Shown here: positions 22,401 through 32,623 of the stretch, piece by piece
Layout of the letters: the number at the start of each line of letters is the position of its first letter
Numbering within the stretch: the stretch's first letter is position 1
Source: Symsagittifera roscoffensis
Taxonomy: Eukaryota > Xenacoelomorpha > Acoela > Convolutidae
DNA length: 64,000 nucleotides
Direction of reading: 5' to 3'
Assembly (NCBI RefSeq): GCF_963678635.1
Contig: NC_087066.1
Span: 25,685,736 to 25,749,735 of the forward strand
The notes under the pieces: generated by a model
The model's database searches: none
What the model saw: only the letters and a program-made list of their open reading frames with translations
Told to the model about the DNA's origin: nothing
Position numbers and translations under genes: made by a program

Positions 22401-23470
22401 TGGGGCAAATTCGAGTCTGCTGCGCGAACAAGCATATGCTTTTGGTCAAGGTATGGCTTGAATTTAACCAGTTTGTTCTTCGCTTCCTGGCGCCGCTTCT
22501 GTTGTAGATGTTCGATGGTTTCACTGAAAGATTCTCGCTCTGCTGATATGATGATATAATTTCTCGCTCGTTCCATATCGTTACTAGTTGAATGCTTTCA
22601 ATCTTTTCGATGTTTTCCGTTAAAGTCTTGGTCTTTTGCAGATGATGAGCTCAGTTTTGTGAAAAAACTGAAAACTGCGGCGATGGTCAACAAAAGTTTT
22701 TTTTTTCCACGAGGAAAAACGACTGATGTCAAAGACTGGAGTACCTGAAAACGGTTTTTGTGATGCACACACTGAGGCGAATAATGAGACGCTATTAGTT
22801 TCTATTACGGAATACTTTTGTGGCCATTCAGATGGTTGTGACATCAGAAAGGATGGGGCTGCTAACCATTTTGATTCGATATCTATAGGTTTTAATCCTC
22901 TAGTGCCGTGATCAGCAGGGTTCAGATGAGTCGATATATGGTGCTAGTTATTGTTTTCATGAGTAGCGTTTATTTCGGCTAGACGATTTGATACAAAACT
23001 TTTTTGTTTTTTCTTCGAGTTGATCCAATCAATTACAACTTGACTGTCTGTACACATATGTACGTCAGGATCGACGTTAAGCTGAAGTTGTACTTTAGCA
23101 AATGCAACTAGTCAAAATCCAATAATTGCTGCTTCAAGCTCTAATTTTGGAATACTCAGCTGCTTGATTGGAGCTACTTTGCTCTTACCTATTACATATT
23201 GAGTTGGCAATTGTTTTTCTGGCTGATATTCGACTCTCACATATACGACTGCTGACATTCATATCAAGGACGCATCCGTGAACGTATGAAGTTGAACATT
23301 ATCCCGTGTTGTTAATTGCCTTTTGAAAAGTGTTCGGGGAAGACTGATTGGTTTCATTGACACAAAGAGGTTTAGCAGCTTTTGTAGTTCTTTCTGACTG
23401 TTAGCGGGCAGTAATGAGTCCCAAGAATCGCCTAATTTCCACGTTGATTGCAAAATTGCTTTGAACAAAT
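22401..23470 (-). pseudogene. BEL RNase H and connection region (broken)
   Basis: It corresponds to the plus-copy segment at 30240-31282, with many stops. Recognisable on the minus strand: FTDASLI at about 23260, the KLELEAA region near 23140, the Asp-containing DSQVVIDW segment near 23040, and the post-RNase H ISRFSSW and QKRRQEAKNKLVKFKPYL segments. RNase H would remove the RNA strand of the cDNA hybrid during reverse transcription. Confidence 0.6.
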
Positions 23471-24010
23471 TGTTACTGGTGCTAATATTCCCAGAGGATC
23501 AAAAATTGAGGGCACTAGTCTGAAAAGTTTCCGTTGTGTGTTTTTGTGGGCATCTGGTATTCGCCGGCTAATGTCGATCCGAATTTTGTCTGCACAGCTG
23601 AAGGTATAAATTGTTTCCTTCAATAACGTGTAGAGGATTTGTAAACAAGAATGAGTTTACACCAAGCAAAGCTCCAATCTTCCCATGATCGAGGTGTGGA
23701 AAATGAATATGGCGATGTGTGTCGGTAGAGCTGCAAATCTCGTTCAAATTAAACACATCTGCCGCTGGTATGTTTTAGCAAGGAGTTTTGTACAAATTAA
23801 TCATTGAGAACTTAACGTCCAGTTTGTCATGCGGTGAGATGTGAACAGCATAATCAACCTTTGCAACTGGCATTTAAGATCGAAAACTCGAAAACTCACA
23901 GGCAGTGAATCCTCACTGATTTTCTGGGCATGCTGCGTCTTTGCTTTGTTGCGATGACATCTCTGTTTTTGATAGCTGTTGTTCTGATTTGTTAGAGTGC
24001 TGGACACCAT
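23471..24010 (-). pseudogene. BEL protease region fused across an RT deletion
   Basis: The frame carries the FNLNEICSSTDT and VNSFLFTNPLHVIEG segments from downstream of the aspartic protease. It then passes, with no RT palm or YMDD motif, directly into RRIPDAHKNTQRKLFRLVP and IFDPLGILAPVTI, which lie just after RT in the plus copy. The junction is the same as in the second half of the plus copy (near 30100). Confidence 0.65.
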
Positions 24011-24016
24011 ATCGGC

Positions 24017-24420
24017 TCAGGTCTGGTTGGTTTGGAAGCCTTCTACTTTTAGGTTTGTACTTTTGTTTTTTTGGTTAAAATCTGCAGACTGCTGATTAAA
24101 GTTTCGGGTTTCCTGGGGTGCGGGTTTACAAAAATTGTCGGAACCCCAAACTGGTTCTTGTAAGGTTGGGTGCATAGTATTGTGAAACAAGTCATGATGG
24201 GCGTTGACAACGAAAGTTGATTTTTTAAACTTGTTTGGGTCGTGAAGGCTTGTGTGATGAAATCCGTTGCACTCTTGACAACGGTTGTTTGAGACACAAG
24301 TAGTTCGGAGGTGATGAGGGTTTAAGCAGTTGACACAAAGTTCAAGTTGTTTTACGATGTTGTAGCGTTGAGGTGGCGTAGAAGAACTGTACTGTGGGCA
24401 TTGCATGATGTTATGTTCGT
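24017..24420 (-). pseudogene. BEL Gag zinc-knuckle region
   Basis: Contains CVNCLNPHH...C and CQECNGFHH, the paired Cys/His knuckles typical of BEL/Pao Gag, which bind genomic RNA. It is 129 residues in one frame and nearly identical to 27523-27940 on the other strand. Confidence 0.7.
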
Positions 24421-24505
24421 TATTACAAGAAGGGCATTGCTTGCGCTTTATTCTGTATTGGTTGAAATTCTCAGGTCCAATTGTTTTGGAAGCCTGTGGA
24501 TTGCT

Positions 24506-25235
24506 TTATATAACGTTTGAGTAACAGGGCGCTAGGGCATTGCTGCTAAATGTTGACGGTTCTGCATTGTTGAAGGATGGAAATTGATTGTGAAGTTTGT
24601 CGAAGTTCTTCGCATGCACTTCTAGCCAATTTTGTAAGTGTTGAACGTCTGTGTCCTGTGTGTCGTTTCGCACGGTGTATTCCGTCCATTTAAGTAGAAA
24701 ATCTTGTGGGAATTTACTTTTGACAAGCTTTGTCAAAGTAGAAGAATTCAAATCTGCATTAAAATTGAGATTTTTTGAAGGTTTGCACCATTTGTTTCAG
24801 GAATGGGGCAAAAGAAACAAAAAAATGTCTGCTTTTGGTGGCTGCTGGCCATTTTTCTAATTGTTTTATATACGCGTTGACGACAATAAATGTATCGCCA
24901 AAACGTGATTTAAGATCCTCTAGCGCTGGTTTATAGAAGACTGGGTTGCATGAGTAGCCTTTGATTAGCTCTTTCGCCTTACCAGTCACGGCGTTTTGTA
25001 GGTAGGTAATTTTGTGTGTATCGCTGATGGTTGTATTGCTATCAACAGTGGCATTGAACATGTTCAACCAGTCATGAAAAACCAGAGGATTACCATCAAA
25101 TGATGGAATTTGAATTGGTGGTAACTTGACTGTGGTTTTGAAGTCAATTTTGTCTCTGTTATCTCGTTTTATGTCAAAATAGGTGGTAAGTTGAGGAAAA
25201 TTGCTGACTTGCCCTTCAAACTCTGGTAATGTTGT
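24506..25235 (-). pseudogene. BEL Gag core (DUF1759-type)
   Basis: Segments IPSFDGNPLVFHDWLNMF, TYLQNAVTGKAKELIKG and ALEDLKSRFGD match the Gag core seen in BEL/Pao elements. A frame break near 24755 separates the two halves. Upstream, a TAA at 25236-25238 interrupts continuity with the N-terminal extension in the same frame. The homology with the plus copy ends at about 25235. Confidence 0.7.
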
Positions 25236-26692
25236 TTATGGTGAATTGGTTCGAATTAAAGATGGTTGAAGAAAATAGTTTGCAGATTGGTGAGGGTTGC
25301 TTCTTTGCTCTCTATTATCTGGTAGAAAAGCGTTATTACAAGTTGGTCCAGAAGTTATCGACGCGGCGTTGGTCCTTGTCTGTTGATGCATGCTGAATGT
25401 TGGTTGCATATAAGGATGCAGTTTGGGTTGTGGGAAAGTTGATGTCTCCAGTACTAAAGAAACCGGATTCATATGAACCATTGGTTGCCATGAAGGTTGC
25501 GTTGATATGACTGAGTTAATTTGTGAGGTACTTTGATACGGAAATGTAGAGGTTGTTTTGTAAAGGGATATCTGAATGTTAAATCCGAGGTTTTGGTTGT
25601 CATTGTAGTAAGGAGGTTTAGATCGATATCTTTCGAGATCTGATGAGAATATCCGCTACCGTTGAAATTGTTTGGAAAAACATCAAAGTTTAATGCATGT
25701 TTTTCTAAATTGTAAGTTGGACAAAAGACTTCAGTTGATACTGACGGATGTCTTTTAGTTCGCATTACAGGAGTTTGTACTATACAAGAGGAGGCCGCTA
25801 TATGTTTTTCTGAATGAAAATCATTTATAGTTTGGTTGTTGGGGTTGTAAGGCCTGTAGAAACCTTGATCTGTGTAAGAGTTTGTTTGTTCTCCAGTTTG
25901 CTGTTTCTGGCTCGGTAACGTATGGTGTGAAGATTGTTCAGTTGAACGTATCTGCTGATGAGATTGGAAAATTTTTTCTTGTGGAAAACTGTAGGTGCTT
26001 GTTGTGAGATGGGTTCTGAGATCGATATTGTCGCTAGGCTGCTCGTGTAGTCCCGGTTGCATTAGGTGATGAGGTTGCGGAATTGTAAATGCAAACGATG
26101 GGCTTTGCAACCCTGCTGTTTGGACTGGCTGTTTGCTTTATTGGGCTGCTGTTGGTTGTAGACTACAGTTTCCGAACTTACATCGTCGCGATCTCGATTG
26201 TTGTATCCGTACTCAGCTGAGCACATGCATCTGCGAAGTTATTGACAATCATTGGTTTGTATTGCTGGCATTGAGAAAAAGCGTTGTTGTTTGCAAACGA
26301 CGGGGGATGAGGGCTGCTGTCAAAAACTCTTGTCTATGTGACAATATCTTGTCTGTTTGTGGGATGTTCGTTGCTTTCGGAATAATTGTGGGTTATTGCC
26401 GAGCTCATATTAGGTTGAGAATGTCTTGGACGATGATGTAAGTTGTTGTATCCGCAGTTTGGGTTGTAAAGTTGTAACTGTTGGCCTATTTCTGCTCGCC
26501 GATCGTCTGGAAGTGAATAGCTTGTTTCTGCTCGATGATTGTCTGTAATTGATGATGAGGCCATGTCGGCGTGCGCGTTGTCTGATTTCGTGTTTCTTCT
26601 CTCGAAGTTGTGGATAAGTTGCGCGTTGTATTGAATTAGTGAATCGTTATCGTTGATGTCACTCTGTAGTTGTAAGAGGCCACATTTCGCCA
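25236..26692 (-). pseudogene. Gln/Asn/Ser/His-rich Gag N-terminal extension, unique centre of the inverted pair
   Basis: Three minus-strand frames (26334-26702, 25469-26110, 25236-25481) make up a low-complexity protein with many Gln, Asn, His and Ser (for example HQQIRSTEQSSHHTLPSQKQQ). The last piece is in the same frame as the Gag core. The frames are separated by shifts near 25475 and between 26110 and 26334. This 1.45-kb segment is absent from the plus copy and forms the loop between the two inverted arms. Function beyond belonging to Gag is unknown. Confidence 0.5.
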
Positions 26693-27577
26693 CAAACAAC
26701 ATTACCAGAGTTTAAAGGGCAAGTCAGCAATTTTACTCACCTTACCACCTATTTTGACATAAAACGAGATAACAGAGACAAAATTGACTTCAAAACCACA
26801 GTCAAGTTACCACCAATTCAAATTCCATCATTTGATGGTAATCCTCTGGCTTTCCATGACTGGTTGAATAAGTTCAATGCCACTGTTGATAGCCATACAA
26901 CCATCAGCGATGCACACAAAATTACCTACCTACAAAACGCCGTGACTGGTAAGGCGAAAGAGCTAATCAAAGGCTACTCATGCAACCCAGTCTTCTATAA
27001 ACCAGCGCTAGAGGATCGTAAATCACGTTTTGGCGATACATTTATTGTCGTCAACGCGTATATAAAACAATTAGAAAAATGGCCAATAGCCACCAAAAGC
27101 AGACATTCTTTTGTTTCTTTTGCCGCCTTCCTGAAACAAATGGTGCAAACCTTCAAAAATCTCAATTTTAATGCAGATTTGAATTCTTCTACTTTGACAG
27201 AGCTTGTCAAAACTAAAGTCCCACAAAATTTGCTTCTTAAGTGGACGGAATACACCGTGCGAAACGACATACAGGACACAGATGTTCAACACTTACAAAA
27301 TTGGCTAGAAGTGCATGCGAAGACCTTCGACAAACTTCACAATCAATTTCCATCCTTCAACAATGCAGAACCGTCAACATTTAGCGGTAATTCCCTAGCG
27401 CCCTGTTCTCAAACTTTATATCAAGCAATCCACAGGCTTCCAAAACAATTGGACCTGAGAATTTCAACCAATACAGAACAAAGCCCAAGCAATGCCCTTC
27501 TTGTAATAACGAACATAACATCATGCAATGCCCACAGTACAGTTCTTCTACGCCACCTCAACGCTACAACATCGTAA
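26693..27577 (+). pseudogene. BEL Gag core (plus copy)
   Basis: Open from about 26693 without an ATG, because the copy is 5'-truncated. It carries IPSFDGNPLAFHDWLNKF, TYLQNAVTGKAKELIKG and a full DUF1759-type core in one frame to 27577. The shift into the zinc-knuckle frame lies in 27523-27577. This core is better preserved than in the minus copy. Confidence 0.7.
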
Positions 27578-28056
27578 AACAACTTGAATTTTGTGTCAAC
27601 TGCTTAAGCCCTCATCACCTCCGAACTACTTGTGTCTCAAACAACCGTTGTCAAGAGTGCAACGGATTTCATCACACAAGCCTTCACAACCCAAACAAGT
27701 TTAAAAAATCAACTTTCGTTGTCAACGCCCATCATGACTTGTTTCACAATACTATGCACCCAACCTTACAAGAACCAGTTTGGGGTTCCGACAATTTTTT
27801 TGAACCCGCACCCCAGGAAACCCGAAACTTTAATCAGCAGTCTGCAGATTTTAACCAAAAAATAAAAGAGTACAAACCTAAAAGAAAAAAGTTTACAAAC
27901 CAACCAGACCTAAGCCGATATGGTGCCCAGCACTCTCTAACAAATCAGAACATCAGCTATCAAAAACAGAGATGTCATCGCAACAAAGCAAGGACGCAGC
28001 ATGCGCAGAAAATCAGGGAGGATTCACTGCCTGTGAGTTTTCGAGTTTTTGTTTAG
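27523..28056 (+). pseudogene. BEL Gag zinc-knuckle region (plus copy)
   Basis: CVNCLSPHH...C and CQECNGFHH knuckles in a 177-residue frame that runs to 28056, where a shift leads into the protease frame. It differs from the minus copy at scattered positions only. Confidence 0.7.
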
Positions 28057-28475
28057 AACAACCTCAATGGTTTGAACAACTACAACTAATGCCGGTTTCA
28101 TTCTGCCATGGTGAAACGAGCACAACTACTTATGCATTAATTGACCACGGGAGCCAATTTAGCTTCATCGCAGAGGAGGAAATAGCAGATAAACTGCAAA
28201 TTCCATCTATGGAACACACATCAATGTCTCTTCGTTATATCGACATTGATCATGAAATGTCAGTTGCAAAGGTTGATAATGCTGTTCACATCTCACCGCA
28301 TGACAAACCGGATGTTAAGTTCTCAATGAATAATTTGTACAAAACTCCTTGCTTAAACATACCGGCGGCAGATGTGTTTTTTATTTTGAACGAGATTTGC
28401 AGCTCTACCGAAACACTTCGCCATATTCATTTTCCACACCTCGATCTTGGAAGATTGGAGCTTTGCTTGGTGTAA
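27972..28475 (+). pseudogene. BEL aspartic protease region, first copy
   Basis: The active-site segment reads YALIDHGSQFSFIAEEE. BEL/Pao proteases vary at the residue after Asp, so DHGS is not by itself a lesion. The downstream segment LNEICSSTET and the frame exit at 28475 come before a damaged linker leading into RT. The protease would cleave the Gag-Pol precursor. Confidence 0.65.
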
Positions 28476-28771
28476 ACTCATTCTTGTTCACATACCCTCT
28501 ATACGTTATTGAAGGAAACAACTTTATACCTTCAGCTGTGCAGACAAAATTTGGATGGTAATTAGCCGGCGAATACCAACTGAACAAAAATAGACAACAG
28601 CGACACTCATCCAAAACAAAAAATCGGCCCTTTGTCTTCCACGTTTCTCGCAACAAAACAACAGAGCAACCTCTGGACTACCTTGTTCAGCAATTTTGGA
28701 AAATCGAGGAAAACTGAATCACTACACTCAACAAAAACTACAGCAGCGACGACAATCTTGCTCTCCAAATC

Positions 28772-29733
28772 TTGGATAAAACGACAAGATTTGTAAAAGG
28801 ACGATACGAAATAGGTCTTCCCTGGAAACCCAACTCAAGTCTCAGCAACAGCTACTGTGTAGCTCTGAAACAATTGCAATCATTGCAGAAAAGACTCGGA
28901 AAAAACACCGATCTACAAAATTTATACGAAAAGACGCTAGTTACGGACCTGGAAAAGTCTTACGCGCAGCCAGCAGTTTTACCAAAGAAGTACCTTCTAG
29001 ATTGTGGTATCTGCCTCACCACGAAGTCGTAAACCCTAACAAGCCGGGAAAGGTAAGGCGTGTCTCAAATGCTGCCTCCAAATTCAAAGGCCAATCTCTA
29101 AATTCTAATCTGCTAACAGTCCCAGATTTTCTCGCAAATCTTACTGGAGTCCTTCTGCGGTTTCGTAAGTTTGGTCTTGGGACACTAGCTGACATTGAAG
29201 GAATGTTTATGCAAATAAGCTTAAAAGCAGAAGACCGTTCCTCGCTACGTTTTCTCTGGGATCACAAAAATGTTATAAGACATTACCAGTTTTCAAGACT
29301 AATCTTTGGAGCAACTTGCTCTCCATTTTGTGCTATCTACATTCTACAGAATTGTGCCAAAGACAACATCGTGAATTTTCCGCTTCCCTTTGAATCCGTC
29401 AAAACAAATTTTTACATGGACGACTACATTCACTCAGCGTCTTCACCCAACGACGCATTGGAGTCCGCTTTCCTGACAAAAGCAGCTCTACAACAAGGCG
29501 GATTCAGACTAACCAAGTTTGAATCGAACAGCACTAAGGTACTTAACGGTTTACCAGCCTCGGAGAAAGAAACACCTAAGCCAACAACCAGAGTTCTAGT
29601 ACAAAAATGGAATTTCACAAATGACAAATTATACATGGAGCCTCCAAAGGCAATTAGTGGGGATGCCCACGAATACACACAATGGAAACTTTTCAGCCTT
29701 GTGTTCTCAATTTTTGATCCTCTGGGAATATAA
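28772..29733 (+). pseudogene. BEL reverse transcriptase (plus copy only)
   Basis: Pao-type RT in two overlapping frames (28772-29032 and 29002-29733) separated by one shift near 29010. Motifs in order: RYEIGLPWKP, PHHEVVNPNKPGKVRRV, the first catalytic Asp in LADIEGMF, RFLWDH, FGATCSPFCA, the catalytic FYMDDYIHS, and GGFRLTKFESNS. A TAA directly after DPLGI ends the frame at 29731-29733. The catalytic residues are intact, but the shift and stop disable it. The minus copy lacks this whole segment. Confidence 0.8.
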
Positions 29734-29825
29734 GCACCAGTAACCATTTTGTTCAAAGCAATTTTGCAATCAACGTGGAAATTAGGCAATTCTTCTTGGG
29801 CAACTGCCCGCCTGACAACCGCAAA

Positions 29826-30110
29826 ACAAACCGGATGTTAAGTTCTCAATGAATAATTTGTACAAAACTCCTTGCTTAAACATACCGGCGGCAGATGTGT
29901 TTAATTTGAACGCGATTTGCAGCTCTACCGACACACTTCGCCATATTCATTTTCCACACCTCGATCATGGGAAGATTGGAGCTTTGCTTGGTGTAAACTC
30001 ATTCTTGTTTACAAATCCTCTACACGTTATTGAAGGAAACAATTTATACCTTCAGCTGTGCAGACAAAATTTGGATCGACATTAGCCGGCGAATACCAGA
30101 TGTCCACAAA
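29826..30110 (+). pseudogene. Second copy of the BEL protease-downstream segment (mosaic junction)
   Basis: From about 29826 the sequence repeats 28306-28580 (CCGGATGTTAAGTTCTCAATG in both, split here as CCGGATGTTAAG). It then continues, as in the minus copy, straight into the post-RT segment (CGAATACCAGATGTCCACAA). The plus element is therefore a join of an RT-containing and an RT-deleted version. The second copy matches the minus-strand element better than the first copy does (for example at LGVNSFLFTNPLHVIEG). Confidence 0.75.
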
Positions 30111-30239
30111 TACACACAACGGAAACTTTTCAGACTAGTGCCCTCAATTTTTGATCCTCTGTGAATATTAGCACCAGTAACCATTTTGTTCAAAGCAATT
30201 TTGCAATGAACGTAAAAATTGGGCAATTCTTGGGACTCA

Positions 30240-31001
30240 TTACTGCCCGCTAACAGTCAGAAAGAACTACAAAAGCTGCTAAACCTCTTCGTGTCAATGA
30301 AACCAATCAGTCTTCCCCGAACACTTTTCAAAAGGCAATTAACAACACGGGATAATGTTCAACTTCATACGTTCACGGATGCGTCCTTGATATGAATGTC
30401 AGCAGTCGTATTCGTGAGAGTCGAATATCAACCAGAAAAAAAATTGGCAACTCAATATGTAATAGGTAAGAGCAAAGTAGCTCCAATCAAGCAGCTGAAT
30501 ATTCCAAAATTAGAGCTTGAAGCAGCAATTATTGGATTTCGACTAGTTGCATTTGCTAAAGTACAACTTCAGCTTAACATCGATCCTGACGTACATATGT
30601 GGACAGACAGTCAAGTTGTAATTGAATGGATCAACTCGAAGAAAAAACAAAAAAGTTTTGTGTCAAATCGTCTAGCCGAAATAAACGCTACTCAAGAAAA
30701 CAATAACTGGCACCATATACCGACTCATCTGAACCCTGCTGATCACGGCACTAGAGGATTAAAACCTATAGATATCGAATCAAAATGGTTAGCAGCCCCA
30801 TCCTTTCTGATGTCACAATCATCTGAATGGCCACAGAAGTCTTCCGTAATAGAAACTAATAGCGTCTCAATATTCGCCTCAGTGTGTGCATCACAAAAAC
30901 CGTTTTCAGGTCACCCAGTCTTTGACATCAGTCGTTTTTCCTCGTGGAATAAACGTTTGTTGATCATCGCCGCAGTTTTTTTAGTTTTTTCACAAAACTG
31001 A
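30240..31001 (+). pseudogene. BEL RNase H and connection region (plus copy)
   Basis: Catalytic segments in order: FTDAS just before a TGA, then one open frame from 30396 with KLELEAAIIGF, MWTDSQVVIEW and the NPADHGTRG motif. All are typical of BEL/Pao RNase H. Only the TGA after TDASLI separates the first motif from the rest. Confidence 0.7.
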
Positions 31002-31075
31002 GCTCATCATCTGCAAAAGACCAAGACTTTAACGGAAAACATCGAAAAGATCGACAGCATTCAACTAGTAACGAT

Positions 31076-32403
31076 ATGGAACGAGCGAGAAATTATATCA
31101 TCATATCAGCAGAGCGAGAATCTTTCAGTGAAACCATCGAACATCTACAACAGAAGCGGCGCCAGGAAGCGAAGAACAAACTGGTTAAATTCAAGCCATA
31201 CCTTGACCAAAAGCATATGCTTGTTCGCGCAGCAGGCTCGAATTTGCCCCAACAATTGAGCTTGAATCACGTCACCCGCTGATTCTATTAGCAACTCATC
31301 CGACAGTTAAACTCTATCTAGAGCATGCACACCAAATTTGCATGCATCAAGGCCAAGAGTTCGTCAAAGCTTTCGTGCAGCAGCGCTACCACATCATTGG
31401 GATACGACAAGCTCTTCGTTCAATCGCTCATCATTGTTTCTTGTGTCAACGATACAAAGCAGACAACCTCCAACCAATCATGGCACCATTACCACTGAAG
31501 CGATATCCCGACGAAAATCATCTTTTCCCGTTCACTAATGCTGGAGTAGACTTTTTTGGCCCCTTCTATATTGAAAACAAAACAGATATTGAGAAACATC
31601 ACGGAATAATTTTTACTTGTGTTGCAACTAGAGCTGTTCATATCGAAAACTGTCCAAATTAGAACACTGATTCACTTATGAATGCAATAGGTCGGTTTAC
31701 AGCTAGACGGGGAACTCCAAAAACGCTCACCAGTGATAACGGAAAAACGTTTGTTGGAGCCTCTAAAGAACTAAAAGACGCCATAAAAATGGTTGACAAT
31801 AGAGCCTGCTCTTTCAAGCTACAACGGCAAAACATCCAGTGGTTCTTCAACCCGCCATATGGCCCTCATTTCCGTGGCGCTTGGAAACGCTTGATTCAGA
31901 TTGCCAAGAGAACAATCCTCATCATTCTTGGATCGCGAAAACTCTCACTTGATGTTTTTCAGACAATTTTAACCGAAACCGAAATGATATTGAATTCGAG
32001 AAACTTGACAATTGTAACTGATTACCCAGAAAATGACGAGCCACTGACACCAAATCACTTTGTCATTCAACGACCTTTCAGCAGCCTTCCACCAGGAGTA
32101 TTCGACGACAGCATGCCATTAACCTACACTAAATGGACCCACGTTCAACAGATGATGAACCACCTGTGGAAGTGGTTGAAGAAGAAGTACCTACCTTCAC
32201 TAATGAAACGCCCCAAATGGAACGAAATGCAACCACCATTGAAGGTCGGAGACATAGTGTGGGTACTAAAAGACCTCACGCCGCGAGGTATTTAGCCGAT
32301 TGGACGTGTGGTGGAGGAACATCCAGGAAGAGATGGCACAACGCGAGTGGTGACCGTGAGAACGGCTTACGGCACTCTCAAGCGCCCCGCTACCGCTCTT
32401 GTT
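31076..32403 (+). pseudogene. BEL integrase (plus copy)
   Basis: The zinc-binding N-terminus (HAHQICMH, HHCFLCQRY) is followed by the core Asp in AGVDFFGPF and Asp in TSDNGKTF. The catalytic Glu position reads GAWKRL: Lys replaces Glu, while the minus copy has Glu. A TAG at 31660-31662 splits the core in the same frame, and a shift lies near 31265. A C-terminal GDIVWV segment follows, then a TAG at 32293-32295. The minus copy has lost this C-terminal part. Confidence 0.75.
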
Positions 32404-32623
32404 AGGGTTTTTTGATTTTTTTTGCAACGCCTTTTGCGCCGTTCCAGACAATTCGGGGCGAGTATGTTGCCGAAGCAACTACATTTCCCAATCTTTGTAA
32501 ATCAAAAGTCACTGTGATCAAACATTTGTAATCTCTGTGATATAAACACTCGCGAAACAAACCAGAACTAAGAAAGTTGACTCTTGGAGCCATGTTTTGA
32601 CCTAAAGTGACAAGTCAACTACA
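32400..32623 (+). repeat. 3' LTR of the plus BEL copy
   Basis: 224 nt, TGTTAGGG...CAACTACA. It contains a TATA-like GATATAAAC in its second half. Directly after the LTR comes TGTTTTGGCGCCCACCC; TGGCGCCC has the form of a tRNA primer-binding site, which is expected after a 5' LTR rather than a 3' one. Confidence 0.7.

Larger units (their letters stand above)
21269..26692 (-). mobile_element. BEL/Pao LTR retrotransposon, minus-strand copy (RT deleted)
   Basis: Read on the minus strand: a long Gln/Asn-rich Gag N-terminus, Gag core, zinc knuckles, aspartic protease, a ~1.1-kb deletion that removes reverse transcriptase, RNase H, integrase, then the 3' LTR. No 5' LTR precedes it. Instead it abuts the 5' end of a second copy in the opposite orientation at about 26692. 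Coding frames are broken by several stops and shifts. It also lacks ~246 nt near the integrase C-terminus that the plus copy retains (32146-32391). Confidence 0.85.
26693..32623 (+). mobile_element. BEL/Pao LTR retrotransposon, plus-strand copy (mosaic, 5'-truncated)
   Basis: It starts abruptly inside Gag at 26693 (AAACAACATTACCAG, shared with the minus copy) and ends in a 3' LTR. Order: Gag core, zinc knuckles, protease, RT with intact YMDD, start of RNase H; then a jump back to the protease region (from about 29826) of an RT-deleted version, RNase H, integrase, LTR. Many stops and shifts. It is the mirror image of 21269-25235. Confidence 0.85.

Noticed and set aside
26995-27292. Minus-strand frames opposite the BEL Gag core
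   Set aside because: Shadows of the Gag core on the other strand.
28138-28160. DHGS in the BEL protease as an inactivating change of DSG/DTG
   Set aside because: BEL/Pao proteases vary at the residue after Asp, so the change is not diagnostic.
21269-32623. Inverted BEL pair as an assembly or cloning artefact
   Set aside because: The arms differ by base changes, a 246-nt deletion, the RT-bearing segment and the unique centre, so they are distinct sequences, although long reads would still be the best proof.
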